A stretch of 20,151 nucleotides of DNA. It comes from JAVBUZ01 sp031554725 (lineage in GTDB: Bacteria > Bacillota > Clostridia > Lachnospirales > Lachnospiraceae). The stretch lies in NCBI GenBank assembly GCA_031554725.1, contig JAVBUZ010000114.1, positions 1-20,151 of the forward strand, given 5' to 3'. The first letter of the stretch is position 1, and every line of letters begins with the position of its first letter. Under the pieces are notes generated by a model. It was not told where the DNA came from, did no database searches, and worked only from the letters and a program-made list of their open reading frames with translations. Made by a program: the position numbers and the translations under genes. Below are positions 7,192-14,163 of this stretch, piece after piece.

Positions 7192-7839
7192 CTACAAAAT
7201 ATTTGCAAGAAGTTCACTAGGGCTTGAGATAATGGTGGTTGCACCAGCTTCTAGTAAGAAACTTGGTTCTCTAAAGCCCCAAGCTACGGTGATGCAATCA
7301 AGATCTGAGTTTTGAGCTGTTTGAATATCCACCTCAGAATCTCCAATATATACAGCGTCGGCCTTGTTGATTTTTAAGTTATCTAAAACTTCATCCACAG
7401 AATCTGGAGAAGGCTTCTTTCTGAGGCCTTCTTTTTCGCCAATTGCATAATCAAAGAGTCCATCAAAAAATTCTCGGCATAAGTCCTGCACGGCATAATC
7501 GGCCTTATTAGATACAACTGCAGTCAAAAAACCTTTGCCCTTAATATCCCTTAATGCTTTTTGAATACCATCATAAGGTCTTGTATTGTCTGCACAGTGC
7601 ACAGAGTAGTGTTCTATAAAAAGCTCATATACTTTTTCGGTTTCCTCTGGCGAGGTACCGGTTGGAACGCCAAGTTCAATTAATCTACGGATTCCATTAC
7701 CTACAAAGCTTTTTACCTCGGCAATTGTTCTTTCGGGAAAGCCGGAGGCGCGAAGTGCGTGATTTAGGCTAATTGATAAATCATCCAGCGTGTTTAAAAT
7801 AGTTCCATCCATGTCAAATATAGCTAGTTTGTATTTCAT
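7192..7839 (-). CDS. HAD-family phosphatase, phosphoglycolate-phosphatase-like
   Basis: A 215-residue haloacid-dehalogenase hydrolase. Motif I is FDMDGT with nucleophile D9 and acid D11, motif II is VVSNKADY, motif III is the lysine in KKPSPD, and motif IV is YIGDSEVDIQTA. The helical cap between motifs I and II (FVGNGIRRLIELG, about residues 45-57) is typical of Gph/PGP-like subfamily IA enzymes that remove phosphate from small metabolites. A GGGAG site lies about 12 bases before ATG at 7839. It converges with the ABC permease with only 10 bases between stop codons and no hairpin between them. It is first downstream of the acetyltransferase on the same strand. Confidence 0.9.
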   Translation of the reverse strand: MKYKLAIFDMDGTILNTLDDLSISLNHALRASGFPERTIAEVKSFVGNGIRRLIELGVPTGTSPEETEKVYELFIEHYSVHCADNTRPYDGIQKALRDIKGKGFLTAVVSNKADYAVQDLCREFFDGLFDYAIGEKEGLRKKPSPDSVDEVLDNLKINKADAVYIGDSEVDIQTAQNSDLDCITVAWGFREPSFLLEAGATTIISSPSELLANIL

Positions 7840-7869
7840 AATTAGTAGTAAGCTCCCTTTTGTAATAAT

Positions 7870-8424
7870 TTATTTTAAAAGTGCCCATTCTTCCTCTAAA
7901 ATACCATATTGGTATCTATCGCACCACTTGTGGTTAAGCATACTATTGCCACGCTTGGCTTTTATAAAATGAGCTTCGCGGCGCATTCCAATTCGCTCCA
8001 TAATTCGGTAAGAACCGCGGTTTAGTGCATTGCAATCAGCGATAATACGATGAAGCTTAAGGGTTTCAAAACCGAATTTCAGTAAAGTCCTGCCAACTTC
8101 TGTGCCATAACCCTTTTGCCAATAATCCCGATGAAGCTCCCAGGCAAGCTCCGCATCTCCAGTAATATGATATATTTCGCAAGAGCCAATTAGTGAATTA
8201 TCTTCCTTTAGAACCACTGCATATTTAAAGTTTTCACATTCTTCAGCCTCGGCATTAAAAATAGCCCAATCAATATATTCACGCACCTGCGCCTCATTTT
8301 TAGGCTCCCCAGAACGATATTTCATATTTTCTGCATTACTGAACATATCAAAAATCACGTCAAAATCATCGTGCTTAAACTTACGAAATAATAAACGCTC
8401 AGATTCCAGTTCCATAAACTTCAT
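7870..8424 (-). CDS. RimJ/RimL-type GNAT N-acetyltransferase
   Basis: A 184-residue GNAT acetyltransferase. The N terminus (MELESERLLFRKFKHDDFDVIFDMFSN) is the hallmark RimJ/RimL-like opening. AWELHRDYWQKGYGTEVGRTLLKFGF forms the acetyl-CoA binding motif (Q-K-G-Y-G), and the IIADCNALNRGSYRIMERIGM segment follows as expected. Substrates of the family include protein N termini and small amines, so the target cannot be named. AGGAGG lies 11 bases before ATG at 8424. A second ATG at codon 4 is possible. Its 5' end overlaps the read-through tail of the broken VanZ-like gene. Confidence 0.9.
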   Translation of the reverse strand: MKFMELESERLLFRKFKHDDFDVIFDMFSNAENMKYRSGEPKNEAQVREYIDWAIFNAEAEECENFKYAVVLKEDNSLIGSCEIYHITGDAELAWELHRDYWQKGYGTEVGRTLLKFGFETLKLHRIIADCNALNRGSYRIMERIGMRREAHFIKAKRGNSMLNHKWCDRYQYGILEEEWALLK

Positions 8425-8809
8425 AGTTAGGCATCCTCCTAAAATTTTTTTGAAGAAATTGTATGATTTCGATGCTAATGGAGGTGATCATTATTTGTAA
8501 AAAGCCTTTACCCAAATGTTTGTCTTTGCGAAGAATCTGAATATATAGTCCATATGGAATAAAAACTAAAATATTCCCAAACACATTTTTTACGGCAATG
8601 GAAGATGAAACCAAATTACTTCCTGATATGTATTCCCAAATAGTATAGAAGGGAATTAGATTAACGCTTCTTGAGCCATATATATCAATATCAAAGATTG
8701 CATTTATACTAAAAAATAACAGCAACATCAGAAAAATATAAAAAGCAAATATAGTATAGAATGATACGGATAGTAATTTTTTTAATATAACTCCTAGCTT
8801 CTTAGTCAA
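8399..8809 (-). pseudogene. VanZ-like membrane protein, C-terminally truncated
   Basis: The frame is open from 8875, but a TTG at 8809 with AAGGAAAG upstream is the more likely start, because the earlier ATG lies within the upstream small gene. The product has N-terminal helices, NLIPFYTIWEYI and GNILVFIPYGLYI, which are recognisable VanZ-family signatures, and SISIEIIQF. In intact VanZ-like proteins this last segment leads into a D-I-D-D-x-x-x-N-x-x-G motif and final helices. Here the frame instead runs through an A/T-rich stretch into the ribosome site and first codons of the next gene, giving the unrelated tail LQKNFRRMPNYEVYGTGI. The 3' part of the gene appears to have been deleted. It is probably non-functional. 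The name does not imply vancomycin resistance. Confidence 0.7.
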
Positions 8810-8846
8810 ATTGGGAACTTTCCTTGCATTATATATAATATGAAAA

Positions 8847-9080
8847 TCATCCACCGAACATCGTATGTCCAGCAATTCGCCCTGTCGACGTTAGTGTAAC
8901 CAAAAGTGCTCCAACAATTAGCGCAATTAACCAACATATAATATATTTTTTGCTTTTTTTCTTTAAGAGACTATGTAAAAGCATTCCAACAGATACTAAT
9001 GCCAATAATCCACCACCGAAAAACAATGTATAATATAGAGATGTAGGTACCATTATGTAATTCTTTGCTATCCTAAACAT
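8847..9080 (-). CDS. Small two-helix membrane protein of unknown function
   Basis: A 77-residue protein with an excellent ribosome site (AGGAGG) before ATG at 9080. It has two predicted membrane helices (about 15-38 and 47-64), separated by a strongly basic loop (LLKKKSKK), and a glycine-rich end (GRIAGHTMFGG). I do not recognise a family. Its 3' end overlaps the longest possible VanZ frame, so it may be the first gene of a small membrane-protein operon with that gene and the acetyltransferase. The good ribosome site and hydropathy support it as real. Confidence 0.6.
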   Translation of the reverse strand: MFRIAKNYIMVPTSLYYTLFFGGGLLALVSVGMLLHSLLKKKSKKYIICWLIALIVGALLVTLTSTGRIAGHTMFGG

Positions 9081-9240
9081 ATCAATTTCCTCCTACCATA
9101 ATCTGAAACTATAGTTTATCTTGTACGTATAAGCATACTTGAAATGCCATCATAAATCAAATAAAATAAGACATAGCACTTGTTATATTGCAAATAATTA
9201 CTTTTGTATAAAAGGGGCAGCAAAGAGAAGGGTGGATAGT

Positions 9241-9855
9241 ATGATTAAGGGAATTTTCTTTGATTTTGATGGAGTGATTACAGTAGAGAAGACAGGATCA
9301 CCAACAATTATTGAATTTATAGCAAAAGAAACAGGAGCATTATATGAAGATGTAAAAACAGCTTATTACAAATATAATAGAGAGCTTTTAAAAGGAGAGA
9401 TTACCCATGAGGATATGTGGCTTCCCTTTTGCCAAGAGCTAAATATGAAAATTGATTATAGTGTCTTAGTTAATTCATTTTTAAACATAACAATAGATAG
9501 TGGAATGATTGAGTATATTAGAGAATTAAAAAAAGACTATATTGTTGGGCTAATCACAGATAATAAAACGGATAGGATTCATCACATTTTATCTAAGATG
9601 AATATGGATTCTTTATTTGATGTTGTAGCAATATCGGCTAGTGAGCATGCACAAAAGACGGAGAGTAAGATATTTGAAAGTGTTTTAGGCAAATGTAACT
9701 TAGCACCCAAGGAGTGCGTATTTATTGATAATACAGCTAAAAACCTTGTCGTACCATCTAAAATGGGTATTAATACAATACTTTTTGATGATGAGAAAAG
9801 AGATATCTCTGAGCTAAAAATAGAAATTAGCAAGATTATTAATGTTGCTGTATAG
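9241..9855 (+). CDS. HAD-superfamily hydrolase (subfamily IA)
   Basis: A 204-residue HAD hydrolase. ATG at 9241 (MIKGIFFDFDGVIT) is chosen because motif I begins within a few residues and an AGAAGGGTGG stretch precedes it. The frame opens at 9139, but that extension would be unrelated sequence. Motif I is FDFDGV (D8, D10), motif II is GLITDNKTD, the lysine is in AQKTESK and motif IV is VFIDNTAKNL. The cap domain is alpha-helical (EITHEDMW, about residues 59-66). It likely acts on a phosphorylated metabolite. It stands alone on the plus strand and faces copA across the large palindrome. Confidence 0.88.
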   Translation: MIKGIFFDFDGVITVEKTGSPTIIEFIAKETGALYEDVKTAYYKYNRELLKGEITHEDMWLPFCQELNMKIDYSVLVNSFLNITIDSGMIEYIRELKKDYIVGLITDNKTDRIHHILSKMNMDSLFDVVAISASEHAQKTESKIFESVLGKCNLAPKECVFIDNTAKNLVVPSKMGINTILFDDEKRDISELKIEISKIINVAV

Positions 9856-9877
9856 ACAGGGTTGGTGTTTTATTTAG

Positions 9878-10183
9878 TGGAATAGAGTAAGTTTGGTTAT
9901 ATATTATACTAGCTATTTAAAAAAGGAATTTAATTGTCTTTTAGTAAGTGAAGTCTGAATTACAATAACAAAAATACATTTCCGTAGGAGCAGTGTAGAA
10001 CAACGCTGGTACTTAAATCTGGTATTGTCAGATTTTACGTACCACTGCGTTGTTCTTCAAACGAGAGTGACTGCTCAAAGGAATGATATTTTTGTTATTG
10101 CCTATTCATAGAACCTACGAATGAAAGACAACTAAATTCCTTTTTAGATAATAAATATAAATAGTTTAACCTACTCTATTCCA
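9878..10183. repeat. 306-bp imperfect palindrome, MITE-like or structured RNA
   Basis: Nested inverted-repeat arms run from the outside in: TGGAATAGAGTA 9878-9889 with 10172-10183 (12/12); 9920-9941 with 10124-10145 (21/22); 9963-9976 with 10087-10100 (14/14); GAGCAGT 9988-9994 with 10070-10076; AGAACAACGC 9997-10006 with 10047-10056 (10/10); TGGTAC 10007-10012 with 10039-10044; AAATCTG 10015-10021 with 10029-10035 around a 7-nt loop. Side segments between arms are of similar size on both sides. It is far longer than a terminator and contains no ORF, fitting a miniature inverted-repeat element or a long structured RNA. No clear target-site duplication is visible. The right arm extends into the 3' end of copA. 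Confidence 0.75.
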
Positions 10184-10380
10184 ACTACTTCAAATCCAGC
10201 TTCTTCTACAGCACCCTGTAACATGTCATCGGTTACGCTTTCATCAGAAACCTGTACGGTTGCAGTTTTGCTTGCAAGATCTACGGTAGCTTCTACACCT
10301 TCAATCTTATTCAATTCCTTTGTAACAGCACCAACGCAGTGCATACAACTCATTCCTTCAATTTTAATTGTTTTTGTCAT
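10171..10380 (-). CDS. copZ: Internal CopZ-like copper chaperone start within copA
   Basis: Within the copA frame, ATG at 10378-10380 begins MTKTIKIEGMSCMHC, a complete 69-residue heavy-metal-associated protein ending at the copA stop. It is preceded by TAAGGAGAT (SD core GGAG, 9 bases before the ATG), a textbook ribosome site embedded in codons for N-P-K-E-I. A free CopZ could therefore be made from the same mRNA, besides the fused domain. Free CopZ delivers Cu(I) to CopA and to copper regulators. Separate production is an inference; the reading frame from CopA through CopZ is uninterrupted. Confidence 0.5.
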   Translation of the reverse strand: MTKTIKIEGMSCMHCVGAVTKELNKIEGVEATVDLASKTATVQVSDESVTDDMLQGAVEEAGFEVVGIE

Positions 10381-12687
10381 TTTTTTTATCTCCTTAGGAT
10401 TATTATTTATTATAGTGCTCTGGGATTTGAAGAAGTTCAAACGCAGCGCATTCGTAACGACAGATACAGAACTAAAGCTCATGGCGGCGGCAGCGACCAT
10501 GGGGCTTAATTGCCAGCCGAAAGCATTGTAAAAAACACCAGCGGCAATAGGGATGCCAATAATATTATAGATAAAGGCCCAGAATAAGTTTTGCTTAATG
10601 TTACGCATGGTTGCCTTGCTTAGACGGATAGCGGTTACAACGTCAAAAAGGTCGCTTTTCATCAGAACAATGTCAGCAGATTCAATTGCAATGTCTGTTC
10701 CAGCTCCGATAGCAATACCCACATCAGCGCGAGCAAGTGCCGGTGCATCATTGATGCCATCACCTACCATAGCAACCTTTTTGCCTTGCTCTTGAAGCTT
10801 TCTTATTTCTTTTTCTTTGTCTGCGGGAAGAACCTCTGCAATGACATGGGTAAGTCCAATTTGGCTTCGAATCGCTTCTGCGGTTTGCTTGTTGTCGCCG
10901 GTTAACATAATGACTTCAAGCCCCATTTGTTGTAATTTTGAGATGGCATCTTTACTGGTAGGCTTTACTGTGTCTGCAACAGCAATAGCACCTAGTAGAT
11001 TTGCATCCTTGGCAAAATAGAGAAGAGTTTTTCCTTCCTTGGCAATTTGGGTTTCCAATGGAGCGAAACTAGTTATATCTATCTCGTTTGCCTGCATTAA
11101 ACGTTTATTACCACCATAGATACGTATATTATTCATTGAACCCACAATTCCTTGTCCAGGAATAAGCTGATAATCGGTTACCTTTTCTAAGGTCATTCCG
11201 GCAGAAAGGGCTTTTTGAACAATTGGTAGTGCAAGGGGGTGAGCAGACATGCTTTCAAGAGATGCTGCGAAATGAAGTAATTCCTCTTGGCTAATGCTGC
11301 TAGGAATAATATCTGTTACGACAGGCTTACCCTCGGTAACGGTTCCTGTTTTATCAAGGACAACCACATTAATACTGTGTAAGACTTCAAGTGATTCTGC
11401 GGATTTAATTAAAATACCGTTGGAAGCTCCTTTTCCGGTTCCTACCATAATAGCTGTTGGCGTTGCTAAGCCAAGAGCGCATGGACAGGAAATAACAAGA
11501 ACGGAGATAGCAACAGTTAAAGCAAAGTCAATGCTTTGTCCAAGAAGGAGCCAAGTAATAAAAGCCAAAAGAGAAATAAGCATAACCGTAGGAACAAAGA
11601 TACCACTTATTTTATCTGCAAGCTTTGCAATAGGGGCCTTACTGGAGGTGGCATCCTCCACTAGCTGAATGATTTTGGCAAGGGCAGTATCACTACCAAC
11701 AGCCTTTGCTTCCATTTTAAAATAACCAGATTGATTTAATGTACCGCCAGTTATAGTGTCTCCAACGTGCTTTTCAACAGGTAAGCTTTCGCCTGTAATT
11801 ACAGATTCATCTAATGCGGCGTGACCTTCTAGAATAATGCCATCCACAGGAACCGAGGTGCCTTCCTTTACAACAATCACATCCCCTACGACTAAATCAT
11901 CTACACTAATTTCCAAAGTAACGTCACCTCGTATAACAAGGGCGGTCTTAGGAGCTAGGTTCATTAATTTGGATATAGCCTGGGTGGTGCGACCCTTTGC
12001 CCGAAGTTCAAAAAACTTACCTAAGGTAATCAGGGTCAAAATCATGGCAGCAGATTCAAAATATAAATTCATAGAAAAGGCATGAACCATTTCCATATCA
12101 CCGTGACCAAAGCCCCAGCCAATCTTATAAATAGCATAAATTCCATATACAAAGGCGGCGCCAGAGCCAAGAGCAATGAGAGAATCCATATTTGGAGAGA
12201 GTCTATATAGATTCATAATTCCGTGTTTAAAATATTTTCGGTTTACAAATATAACTGGAAGTGTTAACAAAAATAGAGTAAAAGCATAGACTAAAGCATT
12301 TTCCATTCCCCCTAAGAAGGTGGGAATAGGCCAGCTTAGCATTTCACCCATGGATATATAAAATAGGGGAAGGGTAAAAATAAAGGAAATAAATAGCCTG
12401 CTACGCATAGACTTTACTTCTACATTTTCATCGCCTTTAGACTTTTCTTTTTTTTCTGAGCTTTTCTTTGAGAAAGCACCATAGCCGATGTCCTCTACCT
12501 TGTGAATAATATTTTCTTCATCTAGCTTCTCCTTATCAAAGGAAACGGACATGCTATTTGTAAGTAGATTTACAGTAACATCAGATACACCATCTATTTT
12601 TGATATGTTTTTTTCAATACGAGCTGAGCATGCAGAGCATGTCATCCCAGTAATGTCGAAATTTGCTTTTTCCATGATAACAACCAT
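10171..12687 (-). CDS. copA: Copper-exporting P1B-type ATPase with C-terminal CopZ-like domain
   Basis: An 838-residue copper-translocating ATPase of the inner membrane. It has an N-terminal heavy-metal domain (GMTCSAC, 14-20), membrane helices, the actuator motif TGES (298-301), the membrane metal site CPC (401-403), phosphorylation motif DKTGT (445-449), SAHP (481-484, class P1B) and the hinge GDGINDAP (642-649). After the last helix a short linker (about 755-769) leads to a second metal-binding domain with GMSCMHC (778-784), equivalent to a whole CopZ chaperone. The CPC motif and two CxxC domains indicate Cu(I). ATG at 12687 lies very close to AGAAAGG; an ATG four codons later is a reasonable alternative. 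It is divergent from an HxlR-type regulator. The last codons and the stop lie inside the palindrome arm at 10172-10183. Confidence 0.95.
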   Translation of the reverse strand: MVVIMEKANFDITGMTCSACSARIEKNISKIDGVSDVTVNLLTNSMSVSFDKEKLDEENIIHKVEDIGYGAFSKKSSEKKEKSKGDENVEVKSMRSRLFISFIFTLPLFYISMGEMLSWPIPTFLGGMENALVYAFTLFLLTLPVIFVNRKYFKHGIMNLYRLSPNMDSLIALGSGAAFVYGIYAIYKIGWGFGHGDMEMVHAFSMNLYFESAAMILTLITLGKFFELRAKGRTTQAISKLMNLAPKTALVIRGDVTLEISVDDLVVGDVIVVKEGTSVPVDGIILEGHAALDESVITGESLPVEKHVGDTITGGTLNQSGYFKMEAKAVGSDTALAKIIQLVEDATSSKAPIAKLADKISGIFVPTVMLISLLAFITWLLLGQSIDFALTVAISVLVISCPCALGLATPTAIMVGTGKGASNGILIKSAESLEVLHSINVVVLDKTGTVTEGKPVVTDIIPSSISQEELLHFAASLESMSAHPLALPIVQKALSAGMTLEKVTDYQLIPGQGIVGSMNNIRIYGGNKRLMQANEIDITSFAPLETQIAKEGKTLLYFAKDANLLGAIAVADTVKPTSKDAISKLQQMGLEVIMLTGDNKQTAEAIRSQIGLTHVIAEVLPADKEKEIRKLQEQGKKVAMVGDGINDAPALARADVGIAIGAGTDIAIESADIVLMKSDLFDVVTAIRLSKATMRNIKQNLFWAFIYNIIGIPIAAGVFYNAFGWQLSPMVAAAAMSFSSVSVVTNALRLNFFKSQSTIINNNPKEIKKMTKTIKIEGMSCMHCVGAVTKELNKIEGVEATVDLASKTATVQVSDESVTDDMLQGAVEEAGFEVVGIE

Positions 12688-12730
12688 ACCTTTCTAATAC
12701 TTGAAAACTATGTGAGAAGCTTATTCTTCC

Positions 12731-12742
12731 CACAATAGGGCG
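12731..12742. promoter_or_regulatory. Palindrome in the copA leader
   Basis: CGGATTAATCCG is a perfect 12-bp palindrome in the transcribed leader of copA. It is flanked by CAATA (12723 side) and TATTG (12746 side), which extend the symmetry. It may be a repressor operator downstream of the copA promoter or a leader hairpin. It does not match the classical CopY (TACAnnTGTA) or CueR boxes. Confidence 0.4.
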
Positions 12743-12771
12743 GATTAATCCGACTTATTGACCTTGATATT

Positions 12772-12799
12772 ATTATAGTGCATAATATAAAAATAACAA
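12772..12799 (-). promoter_or_regulatory. copA promoter
   Basis: On the minus strand, TTGTTA (complement of 12794-12799), a 16-bp spacer and TATAAT (complement of 12772-12777) form a good sigma-A promoter about 85 bases before the copA start. The operator-like repeat at 12804-12825 begins only 4 bp upstream of its -35 box. Confidence 0.6.
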
Positions 12800-12803
12800 G
12801 AAC

Positions 12804-12825
12804 GTACTATTTGGTAATATAGTAC
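12804..12825. promoter_or_regulatory. HxlR/DUF24-type operator between copA and its regulator
   Basis: GTACTAT (12804-12810) and ATAGTAC (12819-12825) form a perfect 7-bp inverted repeat with an 8-bp spacer. This resembles the TACTAT...ATAGTA boxes bound by YodB/CatR-type DUF24 regulators. An overlapping pair TAGTA/TACTA (12820-12824, 12835-12839) extends the symmetry. It covers the likely -35 (TTGGTA, 12811-12816) of the regulator gene, with GATACT (12833-12838) as its -10, which predicts autorepression. Confidence 0.65.
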
Positions 12826-12857
12826 CCTAAAAGATACTATGGAAAGGAAGATTACTT

Positions 12858-13235
12858 ATGGAACAAATAAATAATAAAATGTGCCCCGTATCCGCTACGC
12901 TAGGGCTCATTGGAGGAAAATATAAAGCCCTTATTCTTTGGCATTTAACAGGAAAAACCTTACGTTTTTCAGAGCTAAAAAGCCTTGTACCAGAGGCAAC
13001 ACCCAAAATGCTTACGCAGCAACTAAGAGAATTAGAAGGTGATAATTTACTGATTCGAACAGTATATCCTGTGGTGCCACCAAAGGTAGAATATTCGTTA
13101 ACAGAAAAAGGAAGTAGCCTGCAACCCATACTGAAATCTATGTATGATTGGGGAACAGGGCTCTTAAAGGAGCAGGGAATGGAACCGAATTGCTCTATGA
13201 CGGAAAATATGACGTGTTCGCATTGTAAGGAATAG
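12858..13235 (+). CDS. HxlR/DUF24-family transcriptional regulator
   Basis: A 125-residue winged-helix regulator of the HxlR (DUF24/MarR-like) family, normal in length. CPVSATLGLIGGKYKALILWHL opens the domain; RFSELKSLVPEATPKMLTQQLRELE is the recognition-helix region; EYSLTEKGSSLQPIL is the wing end. C9 sits where the redox- or electrophile-sensing N-terminal cysteine of YodB/HypR lies. Unusually, the tail has three more cysteines (C112, C120, C123 in NCSMTENMTCSHCKE), which could bind metal. It is divergent from copA with an operator between them, so it may respond to copper or thiol stress and control copA as well as itself (inference). GGAAGG precedes ATG at 12858. Confidence 0.9.
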   Translation: MEQINNKMCPVSATLGLIGGKYKALILWHLTGKTLRFSELKSLVPEATPKMLTQQLRELEGDNLLIRTVYPVVPPKVEYSLTEKGSSLQPILKSMYDWGTGLLKEQGMEPNCSMTENMTCSHCKE

Positions 13236-13295
13236 AATCTCTTGATGGATATGTTGTTTTAAGAAGAGGATAGAAAGTTAATATGAGGGCGTAGT

Positions 13296-13772
13296 ATGAG
13301 AAAAAGAATAATATCCCTGTGTGCATTTGCTGTGATATGTTTATTTGTTTTTTTATGTTATACAAAAATTAATTCTGAAAAAAATTCATTTGACGTGTAT
13401 GAAGGCAAAGTAGAACTTGTAGAGTTGGAGTCTTGGGTTGGAGAGTACAAATTTGAAGAATTTTTGTCGCCGAATTTGAGTATGGTATATTCTATTTCTA
13501 TATACGAGGAAGATGGTTTGTTCGCAAACATAAAAGTAGATGGTTTTCAAACATTAATGAGGTTGAAGGCAAGGGTGCGAGAAGAGGAAGATATAATTAT
13601 TTTCGAATTTTGTGGCTATTATGCAGAACAAGAAAATAATAGTTTTGCATATAACGAAGGCGATGTGCTACTTGAATTGAAAAATGTAGACGAAGTTCTT
13701 ATTACAGAATGGGGTAAGCTACATCCAATGATAGATGAAAATAATGAAGCGGGAGAATATTTTTATAAGTGA
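13296..13772 (+). CDS. Secreted or membrane-anchored hypothetical protein (DUF5991-like)
   Basis: A 158-residue protein with an N-terminal hydrophobic segment (about 3-22, ISLCAFAVICLFVFLCY) after MRKR. This is a signal peptide or membrane anchor, and there is no clear lipobox. The remainder is an acidic, mostly beta-type domain (WVGEYKFEEF, YSISIYEEDGLFANIKVDGFQTL, ELKNVDEVLITEWGKLHP). The W-x-G-x-Y-x-F-x-E and VDGFQT pattern resembles DUF5991-type secreted proteins, recalled from memory. Function is unknown. GAGGG lies before ATG at 13296. It sits alone between the regulator and the toxin-antitoxin pair. Confidence 0.65.
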   Translation: MRKRIISLCAFAVICLFVFLCYTKINSEKNSFDVYEGKVELVELESWVGEYKFEEFLSPNLSMVYSISIYEEDGLFANIKVDGFQTLMRLKARVREEEDIIIFEFCGYYAEQENNSFAYNEGDVLLELKNVDEVLITEWGKLHPMIDENNEAGEYFYK

Positions 13773-13824
13773 GTTAAGTCTTTAGAAAGTAGATGTCACT
13801 TTACGGAGTGGAAAATTATTCATC

Positions 13825-13853
13825 TTGAGGACGTAGACAAATGATGATATAAT
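13825..13853 (+). promoter_or_regulatory. Promoter of the type II toxin-antitoxin operon
   Basis: TTGAGG (13825-13830), a 17-bp spacer and TATAAT (13848-13853) lie 29 bases before the antitoxin start. Such operons are usually repressed by their own antitoxin-toxin complex, but I see no strong palindrome over the promoter. Confidence 0.6.
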
Positions 13854-13882
13854 ATGCCTATTAAAAGAATGGAGGAGTTGAC

Positions 13883-14161
13883 ATGCTGGATTTACAGGAA
13901 ACAATAAGACCATCGGCGGATTTGAGAAACCACTACAATGAAATATCGAAACAGTGCAGAGAAGATAAGGAAGTTGTTATCATTACAGTAAATGGAAGAG
14001 GTGACACCGTTTCGTTGGCCTATGAAGAATATAAGAGGATGAAGGCAAGGATTGAATTGTTGGAGATTCTTTCTGAAGCAGAGGATGATGTAAAAAACGG
14101 AAGGGTTGCGCCAGTTAGTGAAACCTTTGATGACTTAAGAAAAATGCTACAGGAGGGTTAG
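13883..14161 (+). CDS. Phd/YefM-family antitoxin
   Basis: A 92-residue antitoxin. The N-terminal part (IRPSADLRNHYNEISKQCREDKEVVIITVNGRGDTVSLAYEEYKRM) is the Phd/YefM fold, which binds DNA and organises the dimer. The C-terminal part (LLEILSEAEDDVKNGRVAPVSETFDDLRKML) is the toxin-wrapping tail. GGAGG lies before ATG at 13883. It precedes the toxin by 2 bases, the usual antitoxin-first order with tight coupling. Length and domain order are normal for the family. Confidence 0.92.
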   Translation: MLDLQETIRPSADLRNHYNEISKQCREDKEVVIITVNGRGDTVSLAYEEYKRMKARIELLEILSEAEDDVKNGRVAPVSETFDDLRKMLQEG

Positions 14162-14163
14162 AT

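Noticed and set aside
8399..8875. Glycopeptide-resistance gene vanZ
   Set aside because: VanZ-like proteins are widespread and mostly unrelated to resistance; this copy is truncated and no vanHAX genes are near.
9180..9212. Promoter for the HAD gene at 9241 (TTGTTA and TATAAA)
   Set aside because: The spacer is 21 bp and the alternative TTGCAA gives 13 bp; neither is acceptable, so no promoter is called.
9878..10183. Integron attC site or group II intron fragment
   Set aside because: There are no attC core sites (GTTRRRY/RYYYAAC), no integrase or reverse transcriptase, and the palindrome is longer and differently organised.
10223..12085. Several plus-strand open frames of 65-124 codons opposite copA
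   Set aside because: They are antisense shadows of a well-supported ATPase gene, lack ribosome sites and have low-complexity Ser/Thr/Ile-rich products.
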